Shown: positions 1 through 6,264 of the stretch, piece after piece
How positions within the stretch are numbered: the stretch's first letter is position 1
Layout: every line of letters starts with the position of its first letter
Source: Undibacterium sp.
GTDB lineage: Bacteria > Pseudomonadota > Gammaproteobacteria > Burkholderiales > Burkholderiaceae
Assembly: GCA_014376575.1 (NCBI GenBank)
Contig: JACMRF010000137.1
Span: 1 to 10,264 of the forward strand
DNA length: 10,264 nt
Direction: 5' to 3'
Program-made: the position numbers and the translations under genes
The notes under the pieces: generated by a model
Database searches by the model: none
What the model saw: the letters and a program-made list of their open reading frames with translations, nothing else
What the model was told of the DNA's origin: nothing

Positions 1-214
1 CGCCAATTATCTGGCCAATATTTTCACGCTATCCACCAGTCTGGCTGGCCTGCCTGGCATGTCGATTCCTTGCGGTTTTGGCCAGGGCGAAAAAAACAGC
101 AAGCGTCCGGTTGGCTTGCAGCTCATAGGCAATTATTTTTCTGAAGCCAAATTACTCAACGTCGCCCATCAATACCAGCTGGCAACAGACTGGCATTTGA
201 AATCACCAGAATAA
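1..214 (+). CDS. gatA: Glutamyl-tRNA(Gln)/aspartyl-tRNA(Asn) amidotransferase subunit A, C-terminal end (partial)
   Basis: Only the last 70 codons are present; the reading frame starts at position 2 and ends at TAA 212-214. GatA is the amidase subunit of GatCAB: it releases ammonia from glutamine, which GatB then uses to amidate Glu-tRNA(Gln) or Asp-tRNA(Asn). The visible residues match the end of the family: the stretch [13 protein letters not shown] (residues 19-31 of the fragment), then [18 protein letters not shown], then a closing helix with the family-typical ATDWH near the end. The catalytic Ser-cisSer-Lys part lies upstream of the window. The gene is followed 102 bp later by gatB in the same direction, the usual gatC-gatA-gatB arrangement. 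Identification is firm despite the short length. Confidence 0.93.
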   Translation, partial: ANYLANIFTLSTSLAGLPGMSIPCGFGQGEKNSKRPVGLQLIGNYFSEAKLLNVAHQYQLATDWHLKSPE

Positions 215-257
215 ATTTAAGCTGATGGGCATTGATCCATAACGGCCTTGGCAAACA

Positions 258-298
258 CCCTCACTTCAACCCTCTCCGGCCCGCGGGAGAGGGAGTGA
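258..298. repeat. GC-rich inverted repeat (REP-like intergenic element)
   Basis: Inner arms CCCTCTCC (270-277) and GGAGAGGG (286-293) pair perfectly around an 8-nt loop. Outer arms TCACT (261-265) and AGTGA (294-298) extend the stem after an unpaired TCAA (266-269). The pattern CCCTCAC...AACCCTCTCC...GGAGAGGG is one I know as a dispersed intergenic repeat in many proteobacteria; that it is multicopy here is inference. It lies just upstream of the gatB ribosome binding site. It is not a convincing terminator: no T run follows it on either strand. Confidence 0.65.
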
Positions 299-304
299 AA
301 AAAT

Positions 305-310
305 AAGGAA
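305..310 (+). promoter_or_regulatory. gatB ribosome binding site
   Basis: AAGGAA lies 6 nt before the ATG at 317 and supports that start. It sits 6 bp after the inverted repeat, so that hairpin could influence access to it (inference). Confidence 0.7.
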
Positions 311-316
311 AACATT

Positions 317-1789
317 ATGCAATGGGAAGTCGTCATCGGTTTTGAAACGCATGCGCAACTCAAGACTCAGTCAAAAATTTTTAGCGGCTCATCGGTCCAA
401 TTCGGTGCAGAGCCTAATACACAGGCAAGTATCGTCGATCTGGCGTTGCCAGGCGCGCTGCCAGTCATGAATAAAATGGCGGTAGAAAAAGCCATCCAGT
501 TTGGCCTCGCTGTCGGCGCCACTATCGCACCAGAATCCATTTTTGCGCGTAAAAACTACTTCTATCCGGACTCACCAAAAGGCTATCAAATCAGCCAGTT
601 TGAAATCCCTGTTGTACAAGGCGGCAGCGTCACCTGTGTGGTCGAAAAAGACGGCAAATCAGAAGTCAAAGTCATCGAATTAACGCGCGCTCATCTCGAA
701 GAAGATGCTGGCAAATCCCTGCATGAAGACTACCAGGGCATGACCGGCATCGATCTCAATCGCGCCGGCACACCTTTGCTTGAAATCGTCACTGAGCCTG
801 TCATGCGCAGCGCCACTGAAGCTGTTGCGTATGCCAAAGCGCTGCATGCGTTGGTCGTCTGGCTCGATATTTGCGATGGCAATATGCAAGAAGGTTCTTT
901 CCGCTGCGACGCCAATGTCTCCGTGCGTCCGGTTGGACAAAAAGAATTCGGTACGCGTTGCGAAATTAAAAACCTCAACTCGTTCCGCTTTCTCGAAGAC
1001 GCCATCAACATCGAAGTGCGTCGCCAGATTGAACTGATCGAAGATGGTGGCAGAGTCGTGCAAGAGACACGTCTGTACGACCCGGATCGCAAAGAAACCC
1101 GACCGATGCGTAGCAAAGAAGATGCAATGGATTATCGCTACTTCCCCGACCCGGATTTGCCGCCGCTCAAGATCAGTGCTGAATGGATAGAGCGCGTCAG
1201 AGCAAGCATGCCCGAACTGCCGGCAGCAGCACGTGCGCGCTTCATCGCGCAATACGGCATCTCCGATTACGATGCCATGATCGTCACCCAATCCAAAGCG
1301 ATGGCAGCGTATTTTGAAGCGGCGATCGCGGCCACACAAGGCGGCGACAAAGCAGCGCAAGCCAAACAAGTTGCCAACTGGTTGATGGGCGACGTCTCGT
1401 CCACCCTCAACCGTGAAGGCATCGATATCAGCACCATCCCGGTCAGCGCCGCGCAACTGGCCGTGCTATTGCAACGCATCTTTGACGGCACGATCTCCAA
1501 CAAAATAGCCAAAGAAGTGTTTGCAGCGATGTGGCAAGCGCCATCTGCAGATAGTCATTTGGCTGATCAGGTCATCGAAGCCAAAGGTCTCAAACAAATC
1601 TCGGATGTCGGTGCGCTAGAAAAAATTATCGATGAAGTCATGTCCGCCAACCAGCAGTCCGTCGATGAATATCGCGCTGGCAAAGAAAAAGCCTTTAACT
1701 CGCTGGTAGGTCAGGCAATGAAAGCCACCAAGGGCAAGGGAAATCCGGCGCAAGTGAATGAGTTATTGAAGAAAAAATTGGCAGGCTAA
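317..1789 (+). CDS. gatB: Aspartyl/glutamyl-tRNA(Asn/Gln) amidotransferase subunit B
   Basis: The 490-residue product is full length for GatB. It is the tRNA-binding, kinase-like subunit of cytoplasmic GatCAB: it activates the side-chain carboxylate of mischarged Glu-tRNA(Gln) or Asp-tRNA(Asn) with ATP and transfers ammonia delivered from GatA. The cradle domain carries family signatures in order: an N-terminal GFETHAQL (8-15), [16 protein letters not shown] (79-94), [16 protein letters not shown] (146-161), [14 protein letters not shown] (192-205), [10 protein letters not shown] (216-225) and [13 protein letters not shown] (272-284). The helical and YqeY-like tail that contacts the tRNA occupies roughly 290-490 and includes [15 protein letters not shown] and the closing region ending [12 protein letters not shown] at 317 has a good ribosome binding site. 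It follows gatA and precedes pyrE by 34 bp, probably in one transcript. Many betaproteobacteria have GlnRS, so Asn-tRNA formation may be its main job; that is inference. Confidence 0.97.
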   Translation: MQWEVVIGFETHAQLKTQSKIFSGSSVQFGAEPNTQASIVDLALPGALPVMNKMAVEKAIQFGLAVGATIAPESIFARKNYFYPDSPKGYQISQFEIPVVQGGSVTCVVEKDGKSEVKVIELTRAHLEEDAGKSLHEDYQGMTGIDLNRAGTPLLEIVTEPVMRSATEAVAYAKALHALVVWLDICDGNMQEGSFRCDANVSVRPVGQKEFGTRCEIKNLNSFRFLEDAINIEVRRQIELIEDGGRVVQETRLYDPDRKETRPMRSKEDAMDYRYFPDPDLPPLKISAEWIERVRASMPELPAAARARFIAQYGISDYDAMIVTQSKAMAAYFEAAIAATQGGDKAAQAKQVANWLMGDVSSTLNREGIDISTIPVSAAQLAVLLQRIFDGTISNKIAKEVFAAMWQAPSADSHLADQVIEAKGLKQISDVGALEKIIDEVMSANQQSVDEYRAGKEKAFNSLVGQAMKATKGKGNPAQVNELLKKKLAG

Positions 1790-1814
1790 GTCTGCATCGG
1801 CCCGAACTACGAAC

Positions 1815-1818
1815 GAGG
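1815..1818 (+). promoter_or_regulatory. pyrE ribosome binding site, supporting a TTG start
   Basis: GAGG lies 5 nt before TTG at 1824. No ATG occurs in frame before the conserved first helix of PyrE, so this site decides in favour of the TTG start. Confidence 0.6.
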
Positions 1819-1823
1819 TTAAC

Positions 1824-2489
1824 TTGAACAATTTAAGACAAGAATTTATCGAATTTTCGGTCAAAGCGGGCGTCATTCGTTTTGGCGAATTTGTGACCAA
1901 GGCAGGACGCAACTCGCCCTATTTTTTTAACGCCGGGTTATTCAGTGACGGCGTGAATTTGGGCAAGCTCGCGGAGTTTTATGCACAGACCTTAATTGAT
2001 TCCGGCGTCGAATTCGACATGCTGTTTGGCCCGGCCTACAAAGGCATCACCCTTGCATCCGCGACAGCCGTCGCATTAGCAGCAAAGGGACGCAATGTTT
2101 CGTTCGCCTATAATCGCAAGGAAGCCAAAGACCACGGCGAGGGCGGCACCATCGTCGGTGCAAAATTACAGGGCAAAGTCGTCATCATCGACGACGTCAT
2201 CTCGGCAGGAACATCAGTGCGCGAGTCTGTCGAGATGATACGTGCTGCTGGCGCCACGCCATGTGCAGTATTGATTGCCCTCGACAGGATGGAACGTTCA
2301 GGCAAAGACGACGCCTTGTCTGTTCACTCAGCGGTGCAGGAAGTCAGCGAGACGTACAACATGCCTGTGGTGTCTATTGGCAATCTGAATGACTTATTTG
2401 ACTATCTGTCCTCAGCAGGTGCTGATACTCAACTCGTGCAACACAAGGATGCGGTAGCGAATTATCGTCGGCGGTATGGGGCGGCATAA
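1824..2489 (+). CDS. pyrE: Orotate phosphoribosyltransferase
   Basis: The 221-residue protein matches PyrE in length. It joins orotate with PRPP to give orotidine 5'-monophosphate and pyrophosphate, the fifth step of de novo UMP synthesis, in the cytoplasm and normally as a homodimer. The diagnostic PRPP-binding motif VVIIDDVISAGTS is at 119-131. The catalytic loop YNRKEAKDHGEGG is at 96-108 and supplies Lys and His to the partner active site. GPAYKG at 69-74 and SPYFFNAGLF at 31-40 are also family-typical. The start is TTG (1824), chosen because GAGG lies 5 nt upstream and the N-terminal helix beginning NNLRQEFIEF is conserved in this family. It is 34 bp downstream of gatB on the same strand, so co-transcription is likely. 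A bidirectional terminator follows. No attenuator-like leader is visible in the short gap before it. Confidence 0.97.
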   Translation: MNNLRQEFIEFSVKAGVIRFGEFVTKAGRNSPYFFNAGLFSDGVNLGKLAEFYAQTLIDSGVEFDMLFGPAYKGITLASATAVALAAKGRNVSFAYNRKEAKDHGEGGTIVGAKLQGKVVIIDDVISAGTSVRESVEMIRAAGATPCAVLIALDRMERSGKDDALSVHSAVQEVSETYNMPVVSIGNLNDLFDYLSSAGADTQLVQHKDAVANYRRRYGAA

Positions 2490-2544
2490 TGCAATAAAAT
2501 AGGCACATTGCTTCAACTTGCAGTGCGTCCACTTCGGTAAACTG

Positions 2545-2578
2545 AAAAAGGGTTCGCTATTTTGCGAACCCTTTTTTT
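2545..2578. terminator. Bidirectional intrinsic terminator between pyrE and gspD
   Basis: Arms GGGTTCGC (2550-2557) and GCGAACCC (2564-2571) form a perfect 8-bp stem with a 6-nt loop. Seven T residues follow on the + strand (2572-2578), ending the gatB-pyrE transcript. Five A residues precede it (2545-2549), giving a T run on the - strand that would end the gsp operon transcript. It lies midway between the two convergent stop codons. Confidence 0.9.
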
Positions 2579-2579
2579 G

Positions 2580-2595
2580 AATCTACATGTAGATT
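2580..2595. repeat. Perfect 16-bp palindrome at the gspD stop codon
   Basis: AATCTACATGTAGATT is its own reverse complement and overlaps the TAA of gspD (complement of 2594-2596). It begins 2 bp after the terminator T run. It may be chance or a secondary hairpin at the end of the gsp message; I assign no function. Confidence 0.5.
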
Positions 2596-5071
2596 AACGG
2601 CGTTCTACTGCACGCTTTAATTCCTCCAAAAGATCTGCATCATTCACCGTATTACCCGCCGGTACTGGGCCTGGCGTTTTCGTTTTGCTGGTAATACTAG
2701 GTTTTGCTGTTACTGCCTTGGTTTCAGGGGCGAGTGCTTGCGGCTTGCTCATGAAGACATCAGAAGGAACAATCGTCTCATTACTTTCCAATGATGGCTC
2801 AGGTGCTAGTTTTTTTTCAGCGCTGTCCTCTGCAGTAACAGGCTCTAATTCTTTAACCTCATTTGCTGGCAATATCGGCGCGGTGGTTTTGAGTCCAATA
2901 CGTTCTTGTGACTCAGACTGCTCCTTAAATGGCACAACAGCAGAAGGCTGGGGACGCTTCAAGCTCTTGAGATCAGTGCGTTCCTTGAGATCCCTGGCCC
3001 AATCACCTAATGAACTCTGAAATGCGTTGGTGATAGATTCTGCCTCAAAATCATCATTGATAATGTAGGGTGTAATTAAAATGATCAACTCTGTCTTACC
3101 GCGACCGACAGATTGTGATTTGAATAAATTTCCGACAAAAGGAATATCCTTCAAAAATGGCACGCCGCTATCGGAAGAACTATTATTATTCGAGATCAAT
3201 CCCGCCAACATCACCGTACTACCGTCTCGCAGCGTTAATTTGGTGTCAACCTTGCGAATACCTATAGTTGGAGACGCAATTCCACCAGCAACTATTTCTT
3301 TCACATCACTCACTTCCTGAGAAATATCCAGATCAATCCTGTTTCCAGAATTAATGACAGGCCTGACTTTTAAAATCATACCAGCGGTACGATATTGAAC
3401 AGTGTTGGTCGTCGTGCCTGTTGTCAGGATAGAACCAGGGGTAGTGGTGATGCTAGTCAAAATTGGTACTTCCTGAGCAACTTGAATCGTCGCCGTTTCA
3501 CCATTACGCGCCATCAATTTAGGGCTGGATAATATTTGCGCATCGTTTTTACCTGCCAGAGCAGTCACATCTGCCCTCATTGATGCTGCTGAGTTCAGGT
3601 AACTGAACGCTAATCCCGCCGCACCGGCCTTGGTAACTGGCAATACGCCGTTTGGCAAAGCACCGCCATTTTTAAAGGTCCAGTCAACACCGAGTTTGGT
3701 AGAGGTCCCGGCAGTCACCTCAGCTACCATCACATCAATAAGGGCTGATTTAGTTGGCTTATCCAATTCCGCTAACAACGCCATCCACTGACGGTATTGA
3801 TCTTGCCCACCGCCTTGAATAATCAAACTATTTGTTGCATTATTAACGACAATCTTTGAACCAGTTCTTCCGGTTGATGCGATCGCCCCACTACCTGCCG
3901 CGGGTGCCGCCACCGGAGCAGCAGTTCCACCACCAATCAATTCCGACAAGGTTTTAGCCAAAGCCTGAGCATCGGCATACTTCACTGGGTAAGTAAAAAA
4001 TGCACCTCCAGCCTGACTTTCGGATGGTTTATCCAACTCTTTCGACCATTTCAAAACATGACTCAAAATAACGTCAGACGAAGCGAATACAATCACGCTA
4101 TTAATTGGAGCAATTGATAAAATCAGAATAGGAGTCCCAGCTCCAATGCTGGTACTTGCTGCATACCCTTCTGCAGAAAGCACGTCAACCAAACGTTTAC
4201 TAAATTCGTCTGCCGTCCAAAAAACTGGACTAATACGTTTAGTACGCTGACCCCGCATAACAGGTTGATCGAAAACTTGGATAACCTCCATCACGGCAGA
4301 AATATCGTCCGACTGCCCGCTCAACATGATAGCGTTACGTCCAAGATCGTCCGTCATCTGAATTTTCGTACCAAACATCGTGCGCAACAAACTGCTAAAG
4401 TCATTAACCCTCACTGCTTCAAGTTCCACATAATAAAAAACTGGTCGCAAACTCATGGGTGTGTCTGGCTGCGCACGACCGCGACGTATTTGTGGTGAAT
4501 AGCTGCTGGCCGCGGTGTCTGGAACCATGCGAATCACTCCGCCAAAATCCTGTACGGCGATACCATAGCTTTTCAACAGCATTCGCGCCAGATTTGCCAT
4601 CTGGCTCGCGGTTTGTGGGCGTGGAGTATGGAAAGTGACTAGATCAGTACGTGCGGCAACCGCGCCATCCAACGAATAATTTGCTTTCAGCACACCACCG
4701 TATACAGCCTGAATGAATGTAGGCAATGGCATCTGATCGAAAGAAACAGACAGATTGCTTATTTCATTCGCCACATCTATCTGCTTAACAATATTTTTAT
4801 CAAAATTCCCACTAGCGCTGCGTATCGCGGGCATTTTTGGCGTGTCGGTTTCTGTATAGTTGCGCTTTAATTGCTCATCGCCCAACAAGGAGGCAGAGCT
4901 TACCTGTGCACTACGCTCGAATTCAATTTTTTTAGGCACGATCAGTTTAGAATCGACACATCCTGAAAGCGTGAGAATTACACCCAAAGCACTCAAAATA
5001 CTCTTAGTCGAAACCAGCAACGTACACCTGATCAGGGGTTTGCCATTAAGGCGAAGGGAATTATTTTTCAT
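2594..5071 (-). CDS. gspD: Type II secretion system lipoprotein secretin GspD
   Basis: This 825-residue protein is the outer-membrane channel of a T2SS. A basic n-region and hydrophobic stretch end in the lipobox LSGC with Cys38, so signal peptidase II processing is predicted. Val at +2 is compatible with Lol transport to the outer membrane. After a linker (39-106) come the N0 domain (about 107-185), N1 (209-270), N2 (279-350) and N3 (357-440, with a Gly/Ala/Ser-rich loop at 378-404). The beta-barrel secretin core spans about 443-670 and includes LSSPKLMARNGETATI (514-529) and the hallmark region VPFLKDIPFVGNLF (637-650) leading to ELIILITPYI (661-670). A further 155 residues follow, rich in Pro, Glu, Lys and Thr and ending in a charged helix. 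The start overlaps the gspC-like stop in ATGA, so translation is probably coupled. It is the last gene of the operon. PilQ is unlikely given the pseudopilin neighbours and lack of AMIN domains. The lipidated form resembles HxcQ and XpsD, which need no separate pilotin or carry their own lipid. Confidence 0.95.
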   Translation of the reverse strand: MKNNSLRLNGKPLIRCTLLVSTKSILSALGVILTLSGCVDSKLIVPKKIEFERSAQVSSASLLGDEQLKRNYTETDTPKMPAIRSASGNFDKNIVKQIDVANEISNLSVSFDQMPLPTFIQAVYGGVLKANYSLDGAVAARTDLVTFHTPRPQTASQMANLARMLLKSYGIAVQDFGGVIRMVPDTAASSYSPQIRRGRAQPDTPMSLRPVFYYVELEAVRVNDFSSLLRTMFGTKIQMTDDLGRNAIMLSGQSDDISAVMEVIQVFDQPVMRGQRTKRISPVFWTADEFSKRLVDVLSAEGYAASTSIGAGTPILILSIAPINSVIVFASSDVILSHVLKWSKELDKPSESQAGGAFFTYPVKYADAQALAKTLSELIGGGTAAPVAAPAAGSGAIASTGRTGSKIVVNNATNSLIIQGGGQDQYRQWMALLAELDKPTKSALIDVMVAEVTAGTSTKLGVDWTFKNGGALPNGVLPVTKAGAAGLAFSYLNSAASMRADVTALAGKNDAQILSSPKLMARNGETATIQVAQEVPILTSITTTPGSILTTGTTTNTVQYRTAGMILKVRPVINSGNRIDLDISQEVSDVKEIVAGGIASPTIGIRKVDTKLTLRDGSTVMLAGLISNNNSSSDSGVPFLKDIPFVGNLFKSQSVGRGKTELIILITPYIINDDFEAESITNAFQSSLGDWARDLKERTDLKSLKRPQPSAVVPFKEQSESQERIGLKTTAPILPANEVKELEPVTAEDSAEKKLAPEPSLESNETIVPSDVFMSKPQALAPETKAVTAKPSITSKTKTPGPVPAGNTVNDADLLEELKRAVERR

Positions 5072-5574
5072 TGCTTACGTAGATTGAGTTTCATAAGTTG
5101 ACCATTCAAGGAAATCTGCAAATGATCTTGTGAAATTTGGACAATTTTTGCGCCACCAGGTAATTTATCACCTACTTTTCTGGCTTCGGTCGCAGGCTGG
5201 TTTGCAAACAGTAATAAGACACTTTTTTCATCACCAACAGCAGTTACCCCCACTATTCTCCAACGAGAAGGAGTCAGCGGTTCTTTGCGTGGTGGCAAGG
5301 CCAGTCGTGCTGTCTGCTCCCAAATCTGCAATTCTGTCGGATCTGCTGGAAGTACGACTTCGCTCGCTTCGGTTTTTTCTATCGGCGCTGATTGCAGCGC
5401 AAATGACACGTCGGCCTCAGGTGCTTTTTGCACACTCAACTGAGATACTGGCTTAATAAAAGCTGACATACTAACCCATCCCAGCGCCGCACCAATCACA
5501 GCACAAGCCAATAAGGCCAATAACGCAATAACTTGAGGACGGGAAAGCGCTTTTACATTTGGCATAGTTACCAT
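5068..5574 (-). CDS. gspC: Short GspC-like T2SS inner-membrane protein with HR domain and no PDZ domain
   Basis: The product has 168 residues, against roughly 270-300 for classical GspC. A short cytoplasmic N-terminus is followed by one membrane segment (about 13-35), a Pro/Glu-rich periplasmic linker (41-100) and a homology-region (HR) domain at about 102-166. That domain starts RWRIVGV and contains KSVLLLFANQ, RKVGDKLPGG and the closing NGQLMKLNL, the usual strand pattern of GspC HR domains. This domain contacts N0 of the secretin, linking inner-membrane platform to outer-membrane channel. There is no PDZ or coiled-coil domain after it. The position just before gspD matches xpsN in the Xanthomonas Xps cluster, a GspC equivalent. 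It starts 2 bp after gspM; ATG at 5574 and ATG at 5565 are both possible, and neither has a strong ribosome binding site. PilP, a structurally related type IV pilus protein, is the alternative, but context favours GspC. Confidence 0.82.
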   Translation of the reverse strand: MVTMPNVKALSRPQVIALLALLACAVIGAALGWVSMSAFIKPVSQLSVQKAPEADVSFALQSAPIEKTEASEVVLPADPTELQIWEQTARLALPPRKEPLTPSRWRIVGVTAVGDEKSVLLLFANQPATEARKVGDKLPGGAKIVQISQDHLQISLNGQLMKLNLRKQ

Positions 5575-5576
5575 GG

Positions 5577-6263
5577 TTAAAATCCATTATTTGATGGTAA
5601 CAAGGCTGGCTTACCCGTGACAGACACGGTACTTGTGCTAGGCAGTGCATTTGGCTCTATACGCCAATAACTACGTATGCCCAATTCTAGCTGCGCTCCA
5701 CGTACTGTCACGCGCTCAATCACTAAAAAGCGCTGTACATCTGCTTGTTTTTGCATCAATTTGTTAAATGTAACTGGATCAAAACGGCCAGATAAGGTGA
5801 GTTTGATCATTTGCACGCCAACGGGCAACAGATCGTCCTTATTTTTATCAGCGCCAAATCGCACTAATGGTCGTGCAACATTGCCTGAGCTAGCTTTATC
5901 CCCGGCTTGGCCATTTGATTTATTGCCACCTTCAGCATCGGTAGCTGTCACTGTCAGATTGGCGATTCCTGCTTCTTTGGCAATATTACGCAAGTCACTC
6001 AGTAAGCGCGCCTTTGCAAAGGTAGGCGATTTTTCAACTGGCAAGTAACTCATCCACGCTTTGCGCGCCTGATCAGCCAATCGCAAATTTTCTGGCCAAT
6101 GGTTATCTCGTAACAAAGCCTCCTGTCGAGATAACAATTGTTGCTGGCTCTTAAGCTGTAACTGTCTGGCAGCAATCGCATCAGAAAGTTCCATCGAGCC
6201 ATACACAATCAGAATAAAAAATACAAAACCGATTAATTGCCAAAAACGTTTACCCGTTTGCAT
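5577..6263 (-). CDS. gspM: Type II secretion system protein GspM
   Basis: The product has 228 residues. A single N-terminal membrane helix (about 7-24) is followed by a Gln/Leu/Arg-rich predicted coiled coil (about 28-55) and a periplasmic region whose last part looks ferredoxin-like: LTLSGRFDPVTFNKLM (155-170), a strand with FLVIERVTV, then LELGIRSYWRI. This is the layout of GspM, which pairs with GspL in the inner-membrane platform. A polar low-complexity loop rich in Gly, Asn, Lys and Ser (110-130) interrupts the periplasmic domain. The start is ATG at 6263, one base after the gspL stop; AAGGGA at 6271-6276 lies 7 nt upstream. The frame stays open a further 52 codons upstream, but that part lies inside gspL and lacks a membrane-protein start. 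Family members are divergent, so identification rests on topology plus position between gspL and gspC. Confidence 0.82.
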   Translation of the reverse strand: MQTGKRFWQLIGFVFFILIVYGSMELSDAIAARQLQLKSQQQLLSRQEALLRDNHWPENLRLADQARKAWMSYLPVEKSPTFAKARLLSDLRNIAKEAGIANLTVTATDAEGGNKSNGQAGDKASSGNVARPLVRFGADKNKDDLLPVGVQMIKLTLSGRFDPVTFNKLMQKQADVQRFLVIERVTVRGAQLELGIRSYWRIEPNALPSTSTVSVTGKPALLPSNNGF

Positions 6264-6264
6264 T

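Noticed and set aside
258..310. The gatA-gatB hairpin as an intrinsic terminator.
   Set aside because: On the + strand the stem is followed by A residues, not T; on the - strand the T run precedes the stem. Neither orientation fits a Rho-independent terminator.
680..1456. A 258-codon open frame on the - strand opposite gatB.
   Set aside because: It lies wholly within gatB, whose protein is well conserved in the + frame. The antisense product is rich in Arg, Cys, His and Phe and shows no domain, and there is no ribosome binding site or neighbour that would support it. It is a shadow of codon usage.
2685..5456. Several open frames of 75-111 codons on the + strand opposite gspD and gspC.
   Set aside because: They lie inside convincingly coding sequence, have no recognisable motifs and no ribosome binding sites worth noting; they are antisense shadows.
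2594..6263. The D-C-M set as a type IV pilus pilM-N-O-P-Q locus.
   Set aside because: The secretin lacks AMIN domains, and the genes upstream are clear T2SS pseudopilins G to K, including GspK, which has no type IV pilus equivalent with this domain layout.
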